From: Calvatia gigantea
Taxonomy: Eukaryota; Basidiomycota; Agaricomycetes; Agaricales; Lycoperdaceae
DNA: 64,000 nucleotides
Reading direction: 5' to 3'
Assembly: GCA_025093985.1 (NCBI GenBank)
Contig: JACAAK010000009.1
Span: 868,001 to 932,000 of the forward strand
The position numbers and the translations under genes are program-made. Shown here one piece after another: positions 22,441 through 35,222 of this stretch. Below the pieces are notes generated by a model, which had not been told where the DNA came from, searched no databases, and saw nothing but the letters and a program-made list of their open reading frames with translations. Numbering within the stretch: the first letter of the stretch is position 1; each line of letters begins with the position of its first letter.

Positions 22441-22647
22441 TCAACTATTCTCGCTATCCGATAACCTCAGGTACTGCGGTCCCTGGAGTGGACCAGGAGG
22501 CTTCTCTGGAGGTGCCACATGAAGCCTTGGAAGAATTATGTCTAGTTGCTCGTCTGAAAGACCAGCGAGTGAACTATGAGAGAAGAAGGCGCTGGTCCAC
22601 GGCGTGACTGCCAATGCGAGTGCAACAAATTTCAAAAGCTGGTTCAT
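22441..22647 (-). pseudogene. Truncated unspecific peroxygenase, 5' end only
   Basis: Starting at 22647 it encodes a signal peptide (MNQLLKFVALALAVTPWTSA) and the propeptide-like region (SLAGLSDEQLDIILPRL, PPEKPPGPL), closely matching the intact peroxygenase at 25487-26817. After PPGPL the similarity stops abruptly and an unrelated stop follows; the heme-binding PCP motif and the rest are gone. The upstream region, including a TATA box at 22709-22715, is retained. The AT-rich tRNA-like insertion begins just beyond the break. Confidence 0.9.
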
Positions 22648-22649
22648 TG

Positions 22650-23770
22650 GCGAGAAATGGGCGAGAAATGAGCAGGTAACTTGTAAAGGTGAGATTTGGG
22701 CATAGCGTCTTTATATGTCGCTAGTGGACACTACCTGGTAGCAACAATATGCCAAACTTTTCCAAAGGAGTCTGGCAGATCCCCCTTCTTGCCGAGCGCT
22801 GATACCATAACCCACGCCTGGCGGCCTACTTGACACAGGACTTGGTTATGCTTAGCTATCAACATAACTGTACGGGCGAAAATTAACGAGCGCAGCAGGC
22901 GCAGTCTCTGAAAAAAATAAAGTAAAGTAAACACACACAAGCCGTGATGTTGAGGGATTGGTTAATCATGGCTGATGGTTGATCCACTTTAGGAAGGAGA
23001 AATTCCCCTTCCGGAAAATGGATAGTTAGAAGCGACGGGGACCAGGAAATTATCTGTATTGATACAGGCGGAATCCAGCTGTGGTGAGGGCTCCAGCGAG
23101 ACGTTTCAAACACAACATCCAGCGGGTAGGATGCCTCAGGTAGATTAAGTTCACGCGGGGGTCTATTAGCTCAGCGGTACCCTCCTGGTAACTTGATGCG
23201 TACGGAGCGGAGCCGTTTCCGAAGGTTGGCATACGACTGACACTGGGCTATAACTATGCGCAGTATGTATGTGCTTCCAACCAAAAAGGGTGGAGATGGT
23301 TCGTCGTGGCTCAATATAAGAACAACACATTACCTCCAAAATGCCTTCCAAGGCCATGACCAACTCGGTTTGAAAACTTTTTGTTTTTGCCTCGCTTGTC
23401 TATGTTATTTTGAACGGTCAGGGAGGATGTCTACATCTGTAATTGGTAGCGGACTGAACTCAATAAGTATTTTAACGATGCTGCGCGACTACTAATGGGC
23501 GAAAGCCTTGAGGGGTGTCCTCGCCTGTCGGGGGTAGTAATGACGGGAGAGAATTGGCTGCGATGGGCGGGTGGGTTCCATCGCGCCGTCGGAAAAAGGG
23601 AATTGATGCCTTTCATATTGCCAACTGCACAAGCCGGTTGCCAAACGCGAAGCTCAGTTGGACGTAGTAACGTTCATCACTCATGTCAAGACGATACTGA
23701 CCTCCGGGGCCATGACTAACCCAATTTGAAGGCTTGTTTTCTTCGGATTACTCAGACATGATATGCGATA
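22650..23770. repeat. Duplicated upstream region of the peroxygenase locus, copy 1
   Basis: It aligns with 26820-27965 in the same orientation. Examples: the block AGGATGTCTACATCTGT against AGGATGTCGACGTCTGT, and ACGGGAGAGAATTGGC in both. It holds no convincing gene; it is the 5' flank carried along with the peroxygenase duplication. Confidence 0.8.
22709..22715 (-). promoter_or_regulatory. TATA box of the truncated peroxygenase copy
   Basis: TATAAAG on the minus strand about 60 bp before the ATG at 22647. The intact copy has the same box and context at 26867. Confidence 0.6.
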
Positions 23771-24804
23771 CTAGGTGGATCAAGGCAAACGGAACCACTG
23801 AATCGCCATCCCAGAATAAGCGGGAAATAAACTTTGCAAATGCAGAAGGTTCGTTAGCTATTGAACCTAAAGGCAGAGTTCAAGGGCTGTTCTCTTAGCC
23901 TAAGGTGATTGTTGGCTCGGTGGAAGAAGCACTCGAAAGCCATGACAATGCCTCCATCTTCACGGTCTCACCACTGAAAACTCCGAATGTGAATAAATCC
24001 AATTTTGTTAGGCCAAAGGGAGGTTGGCGTTTCTAACTGGTGTTCTACAATATTCAAGCTAATTTAAAGAAAGCATCCACAGTAGTACACGGGTAATTAA
24101 CCGAACAAGCACAAGCACCTGAGTATCTCCATTTGCCAGGGTAAGAACGTTTACCTGTACATTTACTTAATTGTCCTTTCTGTAAGGGAGTGTCCGTGGG
24201 CAACAGCCTGGGTCCGTCTCTGACCCCCTCTGGAACAATTCAAGTTAATCGTGTTGGGCGTCTTTCTCAGTAACCCTAGTTGGCAAGTCGGATATAAGTG
24301 ACCATGGATAGTTTGGTTGACGGGATTCTTAGCCAGCGAACAAAAGGTCGAAAATATACAGAATTTTCAGATCACCTTGGGGTATTTTCTTGTCTTGGGT
24401 GCGTAGTCGTGATCCTCGGTGGAGCAGACTACTCCCTGCTGCAACCCTACTGTAAACGAGCCGGACAGGTGCCGTGTTACCCCGGAATGGCTCGTTTCTT
24501 TCTGGACACAGATAGTCTCCAGTACATCGGACACTGTCCTTACAACATGCCCCCTTCCAGGCATAGCATAAAAGGGAAATGGCATCGGATTGGGTGTGGA
24601 CTGCACAACCTTGAGGTACGAACCTTGAAGATGCCCTGAAGGATCTGTAGAACATACCCTCCGTGTTATAGAGAGGCCGGATCAGCCACCAGGTTGGAGC
24701 TCCAACTAATACTAAGATCTCAGAACTGGATGTTGAACTTTCCACAAGTTTTCCAATAACTTCTTGTCCATTTTTCACTTTCACCTCTTCACTACACCTT
24801 AACC
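23771..24804. other. No supported gene
   Basis: Overlapping frames on both strands at 24298-24784 (113 aa plus, 151 aa minus) lack family signals, and the plus frame needs a GTG start. I do not call either. Confidence 0.45.
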
Positions 24805-24942
24805 ATGTCCTACTTCCTCCCGCATCTACCTTCTGGTCGGCACATCGACGAAGCCATTAGATCCGAAGAGGACTGCGTGGTGTTATCTTCTGCGGATGGC
24901 AGGAAGACTGGGTACTATGCCGCTATCACCGTGGGCATCTGA
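24805..24942 (+). pseudogene. DIM1 (U5 snRNP thioredoxin-like) fragment, first exon only
   Basis: From ATG the frame reads MSYFLPHLPSGRHIDEAIRS followed by EEDCVV, which is the nearly invariant start of the spliceosomal protein Dim1/TXNL4A. After about 26 residues the similarity ends and the frame stops at codon 46; the rest of the ~142-aa protein is not found downstream. A CT-rich leader and an ACC-ATG context are kept, as if 5' UTR and exon 1 were copied together. It is a partial duplicate; the working gene must lie elsewhere. Confidence 0.8.
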
Positions 24943-25366
24943 TTTCTCCCTCCGTGGCACACATTTCCATGGATTTTTGTCCTTATCCAACTGCCCTGAC
25001 TCCAGGCTCCTATAGCTCCTATAGCTTCAATCTACGCCGTTATTACTGAAATTGTGCCAAAAGCTGCACTTGGATCCACCAGCGGCATTGTGCAGCTGAG
25101 AGGTTTCATAACATGTACTGATGGTTCGGCCTCCGCGTCCTCGCTCTTCTCCATATTCCTTGAGAAAGGCCTTTTGGGAGGAAATATAGTTTACGCCCTT
25201 CTGTTCTCTGTGGTTCCTGCCGGTACTAGGTCCAGCTCGCTCTTGCCTCAGCGTAATCGTAGGCCTGCATCTCGTTAAGCGAGGTACCGTTCTCGGGATA
25301 ATCTTCTATTTTTCAAAGAAAAAGACTGCGCTTCTTTGGTATTTCGACGATTCGTGTTATTACCGA

Positions 25367-25389
25367 CGAGCCTTAAAGCTTAAGGCTCG
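25367..25389. repeat. Perfect inverted repeat downstream of the peroxygenase gene
   Basis: CGAGCCTTAA (25367-25376) and TTAAGGCTCG (25380-25389) are exact reverse complements separated by AGC. It lies about 100 bp 3' of the peroxygenase stop and could form a hairpin in the transcript. Role unknown. Confidence 0.6.
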
Positions 25390-25486
25390 GCAACGACGCA
25401 AATGACGAAAGAATTTCGAAACGAATTGATTAAGATTGATTACCGTATGCAACACAGAATAACTAACGAGACCGACCTAGTATACG

Positions 25487-26817
25487 CTATTTCCCAAAAG
25501 GGAAGACCTGGGGGCATTCAGGAGTATTGATGAACTCGTAAAAGAAATCCAAGTTCCTATTCAACGCGACTTTCAATACTCCTTTCGGTGAAGGGTACAG
25601 TCCCTTGACTGTCTTGTTGACAAAGTCAACATACAACTTGCAGAAGGTCGAAAAATCTGCAGAATCTGGATCTGGTGTATAACTATTGATGGTACCCTGA
25701 TTAGCACCAGGGCGGACTGGGTGAGCAGCTGCAACTACGTCAATCCCGTCAGCACTACGGGATCCATTGGCTCTGAAGAACCCGTCAGGGAATTTCATGT
25801 CACGGAAGAAGCCAAGTGCCGCATTCAGATCGAGCTGACCATCCGTTTGGCGACCGTCGATGAAAAATTGAATCGGGAAGACGGATTCGCCGTAGGCAGT
25901 GAAGAAGCGGGGAGACACGAAGGAGAATTGTGGGTTCGTGGCAATCGAATCTTGGATGCGCTGGAAGCGCAGTTCTCCGGCAACGGTGAGGTTGTATTTT
26001 CCTCCACCGAAACGGTTACTAAAATCAACGAACTATATTCTGGTCAGAAGTAGGTTTGCTCGTAATGAGGAAAAACATACCTCGTCCCACAAGGTCTGGT
26101 TGAAACTGTGGTTGTCCCCAAAAAATGCATCAGCGCGAGTCGTACTCGCATCGCCTATGGGGTACTGTCAACCTACAGGAGACATTTATGTCAAGTCGGA
26201 GGACCAACCCTCGAAGACTGCATGGGTGTTGAGGCCACCAACGGTTGCGGGTTTTGGGGGATCTCCTCCAGTGAGTTTACTCTTCCCTCCGATGCTCATG
26301 AGGTCGGTGATAGGATTTCCGTCAACCAGGAATGCCCCATAGGTCAGGAACTTTGCGAGGCCGTTGTCCATATTGAAGCCTTCAAAATAAATTCTGTCGA
26401 CCGGACACTCGGGGTGAGTATCACTACTCACCTTCTTGTACAGCATTAATAATTTGAACTGGAGTGGCAATACCGTTACGAGGGAGGTACTAACAGGATC
26501 GTGAGTTCAATGCAAAAACGCGAACATAGTGATGGGACACTTACCCCATGAGATGCGAGGGTGTTGAGACCAGGGCAAGGTCCTCGCATGTCCTTGGGAC
26601 CGGGAGCCTTCCAAGGATGGGCAGCATCATTGACAAGCTTTGCGGATGTATCATTGAGTGGACCAGGAGGCTTTTGTGGAGCCGCCACACTAAGCCTAGG
26701 AAGAAGTACATCTAGCTGCTCATCTGAAAGACCGGCGAGTGAACCATAAGAGGGGAAAGCGGCGGCCCATGGCGCGATTGCCAACGCGAGCGTAACAAGT
26801 TTTAGAAGCTGGTTCAT
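25487..26817 (-). CDS. Unspecific peroxygenase (heme-thiolate), AaeUPO-like
   Basis: Five exons: 26817-26545, 26489-26432, 26379-26209, 26154-26081 and 26032-25487; 373 aa. The secreted enzyme transfers oxygen from H2O2 to aromatic and aliphatic substrates. A signal peptide covers residues 1-20. PCP with the heme-ligand Cys81 lies in RGPCPGLN, the EGD acid motif at 167-169, and the acid-base pair Arg234/Glu241 in RFFTAYGES. C-terminal cysteines in STFCKLY and ECPQVF match the disulfide of long UPOs. Several NxT/S sites suggest N-glycosylation. Length fits the long class. Intron 3 uses a GTTGGT donor. A TATAAAG box lies 50 bp upstream. A truncated copy lies 4 kb downstream on the same strand and a third gene at 63692. 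Confidence 0.97.
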
Positions 26818-26819
26818 TG

Positions 26820-27965
26820 ACGGTGAGTGAGCGAGAAACGGGGAGGTAGCTTGTGAGGCATAGCGTCTTTATATGTTGCCAGTGGGCATTGACTGGTAGC
26901 AACGGCATGTTCCAGAAAGTCGGACAAACCTTCCCGCCTTGCCAAGCATCAACATCATAATTCTCGTCTGCCATTCGCCATATGATGGGGCTTTTTATGG
27001 CTCGTTGTCAACATGACCGTGAAGGCGAAACATAACGAGCGCAGCCGGGCGCGGTCTCTAAAAAAAACAAAAGGGATGGGGATCACGGTTAACCTCCAGT
27101 CCTCCCCGATCTCCTTAATTAATGGGCGCTGAAAGGGCCGGGGAAATTTTGCATCTGATGTTGGCGGAATCCGGCAGTTGTTAAAATTCCGGCGGGGTGT
27201 TTTCAAACACAAAATCTGGCAAGTCGAGCGGAAAGTATTGGGAGCGTTAAACAGATCAGATTCATGCAGAGGTCTGACGGTTAGCTCAGAGGTGTCATTA
27301 CCGGGAATTTGATGCGTATGGAGCGGAACCGCTCTCTAAAGATCTGAAGGCTGACGCGGACGTGCGACTGACACTGATCTATAAGGAACGGTCCACATTG
27401 TGCGTATGCCCTTGATCAAACCGGGTAGAGATGGTTTCGAATGCTCGGAGCTCAACGTTCGTCACTCAATATAAGGCATCACTTACCTCCAAATAATTTC
27501 AAAGACCGAGATCAGCCAGTGATCAGCCCGGTTTAAACCTATTTTTGTTTTTGCTTGGTTTGTTTAGGCCACTTTGAACAGTTAAAGAGAGGATGTCGAC
27601 GTCTGTGATTGGTTGCGGGGATGATTGATATAGTAATTTTAGCGATGCCGCGCAATAATTACAGGCGAAAGCGTTTGAGGGCTGTCCTCGCCTGTCAGGA
27701 ACAGCAGCGACGGGAGAGAATTGGCCGTGAATCAGCTATGGGCGGGTGTGATCCACCACGACATCGGGAAAAGGCCATCGAAGCCCGTCATGTTGCCACA
27801 TTCGCAAGTCCGTTGCCAAATGTGAAGCTCAAATGAGTAGTGCCATTCACCCCTCGATGTCAAGACGACACTGCCATCAAAGGCCACGCAGCCACGACTA
27901 ACCTAGTTTGAGGGCTTGTTCTTCGGAGTATTCGAACATGATACGTAATACATAGGTAGATAAGA
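26820..27965. repeat. Duplicated upstream region of the peroxygenase locus, copy 2
   Basis: The flank of the intact peroxygenase, aligning with 22650-23770. Together with the two coding 5' ends it shows that the whole locus was duplicated in tandem about 4.2 kb apart. No gene is supported inside. Confidence 0.8.
26867..26873 (-). promoter_or_regulatory. TATA box of the peroxygenase gene
   Basis: TATAAAG on the minus strand, 50 bp before the ATG. It is conserved in the truncated copy, and TATAAG has similar spacing in the third gene. Confidence 0.65.
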
Positions 27966-28438
27966 GCGGGCGGATTTACAGGGTCTCAGAGTTAGGAGAT
28001 TTTGGTTGAAGTCCGTGGTTGTGACTCTGCGTTGCCTTAACCTACTTTGTCTGGATGTTGGTCGATGTGTGGGTTGGACGGTCCTGGAAAGTAAGTGGTA
28101 ACAAGGGCGTCACGCGCCACATCTTTCAGCATCGCACCAGCTCCGAAGATTCCGTGTAAGCAGCGAATAGACTACGTTGTCCATGCCCATGTACCAGAAA
28201 GAAAAGAAAAGAGAAAAGAAAAAGCTCGTTCAAGACGTCGGGCCAAACACAAAGAAGACGGTGAATAAAAACAGCATCCAAAAAGGCAACAAGAAGGAAG
28301 GAAAGGGAGGTTACTTTAACCCCTCCAAAGTCCACTTCACAAGCATCGACCTATTTCCGCCGCTCCATTCCATCTCTATGTTATCTATGTTAATAATAGG
28401 AGTATTCGAACTGTTGAGTCGACACTTGGACCTCAATT
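27966..28438. other. No supported gene; 3' flank of the CPSF6-like gene
   Basis: A/G-rich sequence around 28195-28310 (AAAAGAGAAAAGAAAAAG) and AT-rich sequence near 28380; probably UTR and spacer. Confidence 0.5.
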
Positions 28439-30221
<1,783 letters not shown>

Positions 30222-30826
30222 GGGGGAGTACAAGTGTTTATAAAGAGGTGTTTGTGGAGAATTCGGTGGTCGTAAAGGGTTGGAGGGTAGAGAATTTTGG
30301 CACTTAGAATACCCGAATGTCTAGGCAGGTAGTTTCAACAGACTCGCGTCTCGCGAGACAAGTTTTGGGATGAAAGACAAGTTTTGCTCTGCAAAGTAAA
30401 GAAAGCACAGGCACATATTTGAGTAATCGACGACAAAGAGAAGACGAGAGAGAGAAAATGGAAGACATAAAAGGGGAAGACAGGAGGACAGGCGTGTGCA
30501 TTTTTTGTAGAGACATGACGATTTCCATCATTACAGGCGCAGCAGCCAACATCAGCAGGAATTCTGGCACAACAATTAGTGTATAGGAGAGAAAAGAGAT
30601 TCTTACAATTGTACACAAAGGATGAGTCTGAGATACAGGAGTTCGACAACAGCAGAGGTAAAACAGAAGGTGGTACGGAGGTGGTGGTGGTGCGAAAAGA
30701 AGATATGGCGTCGCTCCTTAATTTGTATGCATGTAGCGTGTTATTTGCGTATGTTTGTATCCATTATATCGCTCAACAGCACTCAGGGGCATACTACACG
30801 CCACAAGTCTATTCAGGCGCCCTCCT

Positions 30827-33176
30827 TCATGATAAGGAAGGGCTAGCAGTCAGATCAACAGGCGTATTTAATATATCCTGCACAATGGCCTCCTGACGGG
30901 CCAACCACACCCCGAAACTGGGGGACTTAAGCCACCTGCAACTCCATCAGCCGCCGAGTTCCCGTAGCAAATACAAAAATCCTGGGTTTCGACACACTCA
31001 CCTTTCATAAAACTGCACTCGCTTGGCAGCCGATTTAAAGGGTAAAGTACATCCATTAGCCTTCAATGAGGCAAAAAAGCTTTGCGAACTAAATGGCTTG
31101 AGGCGAAGTTTATCCTTCGACGAGCGGGCTCTAGAGACTTCTTGTGGCGAAGGTATCAAACTATTCAGGTATCTTGCGAGAGGGGCGATTAGATCGGTCG
31201 AACGGGAGCAAAAATGGCGACGGAGAACAAAGGAAGCCCGAAGCTCTGTGGATATGTTTTATTTTTGGGCAGGGAATGAATGGCAAGGTGTTCTTGCGTA
31301 CTTTGGCGATCATCTCCTTGAATAGCCCTTTCGAGTTCTTTGAGAAGCGCGTGGTCTTTGGAGATGTACCGTTTGTGTGTTTTTGTTTTCCAGCCGGGAG
31401 GGGGCCCGGCGGAAATCCTGACTGAACCTGTATTGGGTCCTGCGGTTTTCATATTCGGTGCTCTTTGGGAGATTGAGTTTTTAATCATCGGCACCGCGGT
31501 CAGGGTTATGAAAACGGTATAGGCGCACATTTTCCGTTTTCCCAGACTGAGTATATGCGGCCAATGGGAACAGGACTTCTCGAAGAAAGGGTTCGTGACT
31601 CCGATGACCAGTCCTGCTTTTGGGGGTAACTTGTTAACCAATGATGCATGGTCGCCGTCTTGCATCGTAAAGTATGGCCTCATGTCGCCGGCAAGGGGAA
31701 TCTAACGTAGCCTGGAGTCACGTCTATACTTAAACAAGTAGGTCTAAGTCAGAGCTTACAGGACGTAGGAGATCCCGCATCCACCAGATCGCCTGACTCG
31801 TTTGTGCAGGAGATTGCCCAAACACGAGGATAGGCTCACATAAAACAAGGCATTCCCATATGGACCAGAGGTTCGATAAGCATGCCTCGAATAGAAGCAA
31901 TGGGGAAGGCTGAAAAGGCGCGCATGAAGCCAAAACCTGATAGATGTATTAGCAAAACGAGGAAAAAACGGGAACCAAGTACAACGAACGTGTAAATTGG
32001 GGTCGTACTTCTCATTAAATGAGGAAGTCTCCGTCAGCTGAAACTGATCAATTGTATGGGGGATCTCGACATGGATGACAGTTCCTAGAAACCCGAGTTC
32101 CAAAGTTTCTCCTGGCTTAGGAGCGGGCCTATCCTTCTCATGATTGGCTCGATGTGATGCCGACTCAATGGAAGACCTTACCAAGTTGCAATATTATGAC
32201 ATGCCGCCTCTAACATCGGAGTGCTGTGTTCTTGGAACAACGGTCCGAACACAGACGCTATGGATGTGAAAAGCGCCGGGTATTGATATTGGGTGAGAAT
32301 AACAACTGAACGCTACACCAAGGAAGCTGTTAGTGCTGCAAAAGAATAGACGAGACCATACCTGCCGATAACCCCTTTTTGAAGTCTCATCCCGCTTCTG
32401 GGTAAAATGTGAGAATCCATAGATATAGCCATCGTTCGTAGCCGGCCGCTTAGGATCGTATGTAGAAGATAGCTGTTCTCGTATGCGAAAAGAGTGGCAC
32501 TGCATTCCTTGGTCAAATTGAGGGGAATCAGGAAAGGCTGCGAACGCTCTAGCAATATTAAAAGGTTTCAGTCCACCATCAATGAAAACCTTAAAGAACG
32601 CACATATTATTAGATTCGGAAGGCAATAGGAACAGCGGTGGCACAACAGCGTCAACAACAGGCCCACTGTCAAGATCAAAATCCACTATTCACAAATTCA
32701 GAACGATCCCTCGCAAAACCAAGTCTTGGCATCAACAACGTACCGATAGCAATACCCATGATCCACCTCCGCAACTTCCGAAGGGTCTCCGGCTCAAATA
32801 CTAAACCTTCCACATCCACGAGTCTCTTCCTCTGTTTCGCCTCCACGGGGTGTACTCTCGGAAGCGACTGTGACCTCGCAAGCGCAGGGCGAAGAAGCCT
32901 TTCAGCAACTGAGAACGAAGTGACCAACGACGGAGACGACGGAGAAACTATATGGCCCAAGGATTTTTTCCTCTTAACACTATTCTGTAGTTGTGGAACA
33001 TCTCCGAAAGTTTCTTTCAAACTTATGACGCTCTGTGAGGTGCTTGATGGGGCTGTTGATGATCCTGATGCGAGACTGGCCCCGGATGTTGGAAGGTGAA
33101 GGTAGGTGTTGTAGAAGTCGCTGATGTCAGCCTCGAGAGGTTCTGCAAGCTTTAACTCTGGCTTAACCTGTGGCAT
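30827..33176 (-). CDS. DENND6-like protein (DENN domain, Rab GEF)
   Basis: Ten exons: 33176-32744, 32685-32604, 32548-32362, 32312-32182, 32128-31990, 31936-31760, 31701-31529, 31462-31302, 31245-31002 and 30935-30827; 611 aa, normal for DENND6. The Ser-rich N-terminus leads to LRRWIMGIAIVDFDLDSGP. Core blocks follow: AFAAFPDSPQF, HFTQKRDETSKRGYRQ, FGQSPAQTSQAIWWMRDLL and the signature GVTNPFFEKSCSHWPHI. Animal relatives activate Rab14 in endosome recycling; the fungal role is inferred. Intron 7 is 66 bp, a multiple of three without stops, so retention would add 22 residues. Confidence 0.93.
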
Positions 33177-33713
33177 GTGGGTGTCAGGAGGCAGAGTGAG
33201 GGTGTGTAGTTGGACAAGATGGACATCAATGCAAGTATGGTCAATGACATAAATTGATGGCGCTAGCCTAACTGGTTACTGCTGCATGATGCATGGTGCA
33301 TGATGAATCTATTGAAAAACACCCTCGGAAACCAGCGTAACCATTTGATCACCGAAAATTCAAGTAACTGAAATACTTGACTCGTGGAAGTACGCCACTG
33401 ACTGCCACCGACCAGTTCTTGTCCTGAACTAGACAGATAAATCAAGACGCGGTTGATCACGCCCCCGCAACACGGTCATTAACTGTTAATCAACACACCC
33501 ACGCTCCTGATAAACGAACCATGGAATCAAGATAAAGGTATCGGCCAGCCTCAGGCATTTTCTTCCCAATCTGAAGTAGTGCAGTCATGACCCGTGAGTC
33601 CTATGCTATCCACCGTGCCTTTTGACTAACCGCACTACATATCATTGACGACCTCACAAAGTGAGCATTATTAACAATAAATGCCATGTTGAGCCTGAGG
33701 TGCTCTAATATAG

Positions 33714-34909
33714 GGCCTCCTGACTAACCGGAAGCTTGCGGAGATCTTGGGACACCCCAAAGCTCTAAAGAGTCTCCAAGTGAGCGGCAGGTGCTTACCC
33801 CACCCCACCAATGTAATCCTCACGTACAATAGAGGACGATACGAAAGGCCGTGAAGGTAAATTTAGACCCCCATCGCACCTTTACCGACCAAGATGCAGC
33901 ACAAGTTGCTGAGATACAAGGAAGAGTGAGCACAGCTCTCTCTCTCTCATCGATCGACGTTACTGATTGATTCTTTCGTTGTTTGTAGATCAGTCAGAAT
34001 TTTCCTGAAATATTTGAAGACCCATGTTTGGACAGGGCAACACAACGGAAACGGATGAAGGCTGCGATGGACTATGCTAGGGGACGATTTTATACGATGA
34101 GATATTACGAAAAGAATGTGGGTCCGCCATCGCATTTACTCCCATAGCTCGTTGAATATGATATGCGACTTTTCAAGGGTGGTGGGGGTTCCCAAGGATC
34201 TCGTTCACCAAGTCCGCCTCTATCCGTAGTCGCTACGAAAGTAGTCAATACTCCGAAATCAGTTCGGCCTTCTCAGGCCAAGGCCGTCCCTCCAGCCAAA
34301 TCAGCTACCACCCCTCGGAAGCCCAGGTCGTCCCTGAGGGACACTGCAAGCGTACCTGCTAATACACCGACATCTAGCCAAGAGCGAGTCTACTCCTCCA
34401 GTCTTCCATCGTACCATTCTGAGGCCACTCCCCCCTGCCCGGCACACTCAGCGCCAGCCAATGCGGCAACCCCAGACAACAATCCCATCTCCCTGTCCCC
34501 TTCCTCCCCGGCTCCCCCTTTTCTGCCCACCGGCCCAACGTCATCCTCACCCCCCACTCAGCCCATATCCACGCCCCTTTCTACTTCCCAGTCTACAGCG
34601 TTTGACTACCGCATCAATGAAGTCGAGGAATTCCTTCACACTTGCAATCCCCCTATGGAATTTCTTCTCAACTCATTCATTACTTTTGGTTGTCGCAATC
34701 GTGAATTTTTAGCGGTGGTGGCGAGCTGGTCTGAAAGTGAGATTGATGACTTCTTGAAGGTGGTCGTTCTGACAGAACCTGAGTCCGAGGCTCGGGTTTC
34801 TGAAGGCGTGGCTGGGATCACAGAGATGGAATCGTTGATTTTGAAGAGGCATTTTAAGAAGTATTTTGCCGCTGGTCCAGAGGCGAGTGAGGAGGGTGTG
34901 TTGGAGTGA
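33714..34909 (+). CDS. Unnamed protein family member 1 (FLLNSFI-x-FGCRNR domain), 5' end unresolved
   Basis: Exons 33714-33779, 33833-33925, 33989-34117 and 34178-34909 join in phase 0; at least 339 aa. N-terminal helical block: FPEIFEDPCLDRATQRKRMK. The middle is ~130 residues of Ser/Pro/Thr-rich, probably disordered sequence. The C-terminal domain has FDYRINEVEEFLHTC, then FLLNSFITFGCRNREFLAVV and a Lys-rich end. The same two blocks occur in the opposite-strand gene 44635-45685. No start codon fits before 33714: the candidate ATG at 33587 is followed by a good donor but no acceptor. Function unknown; not a known domain to me. Confidence 0.7.
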
Positions 34910-35222
34910 TTGACCGAGAGTTAAGTATGGTGAAATCAAAATGATAAGTTGAATGTAACCCTATTTCTCTATGAATTTACGTCGTCATGAAATAATGTTG
35001 TATTAACTTGTGCCTTTGAGGATCCTTTTAACGACCCGAAAGGCAAGCAATTTTCATTGGACCTGGAACAGGAAGCTTGTTAGGATCTCTTGTCCCTTCC
35101 GCTCCTCTCTCGGCTTTTGTTGACCATAGATACGATGGATTCTCTCCCCGTACCCCTTGAGGGCAGACTAGAATAGCCTTATCGAAGCGGTGTTTGTAAA
35201 TTCCAAAGGTACCAATGAATTA

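Noticed and set aside
23160..23215. tRNA-like A box (TTAGCTCAGCGGTA), also near 27280
   Set aside because: No B box at a suitable distance and no foldable cloverleaf; it lies in the duplicated peroxygenase flank.
24329..24784. Overlapping 113-aa (plus) and 151-aa (minus) frames
   Set aside because: No family motif, no splice or promoter context, and the plus frame needs a GTG start.
33587..33660. ATG at 33587 followed by GTGAGT as first exon of family member 1
   Set aside because: No AG acceptor gives a phase that joins to the next exon at 33714; the 5' end is left open.
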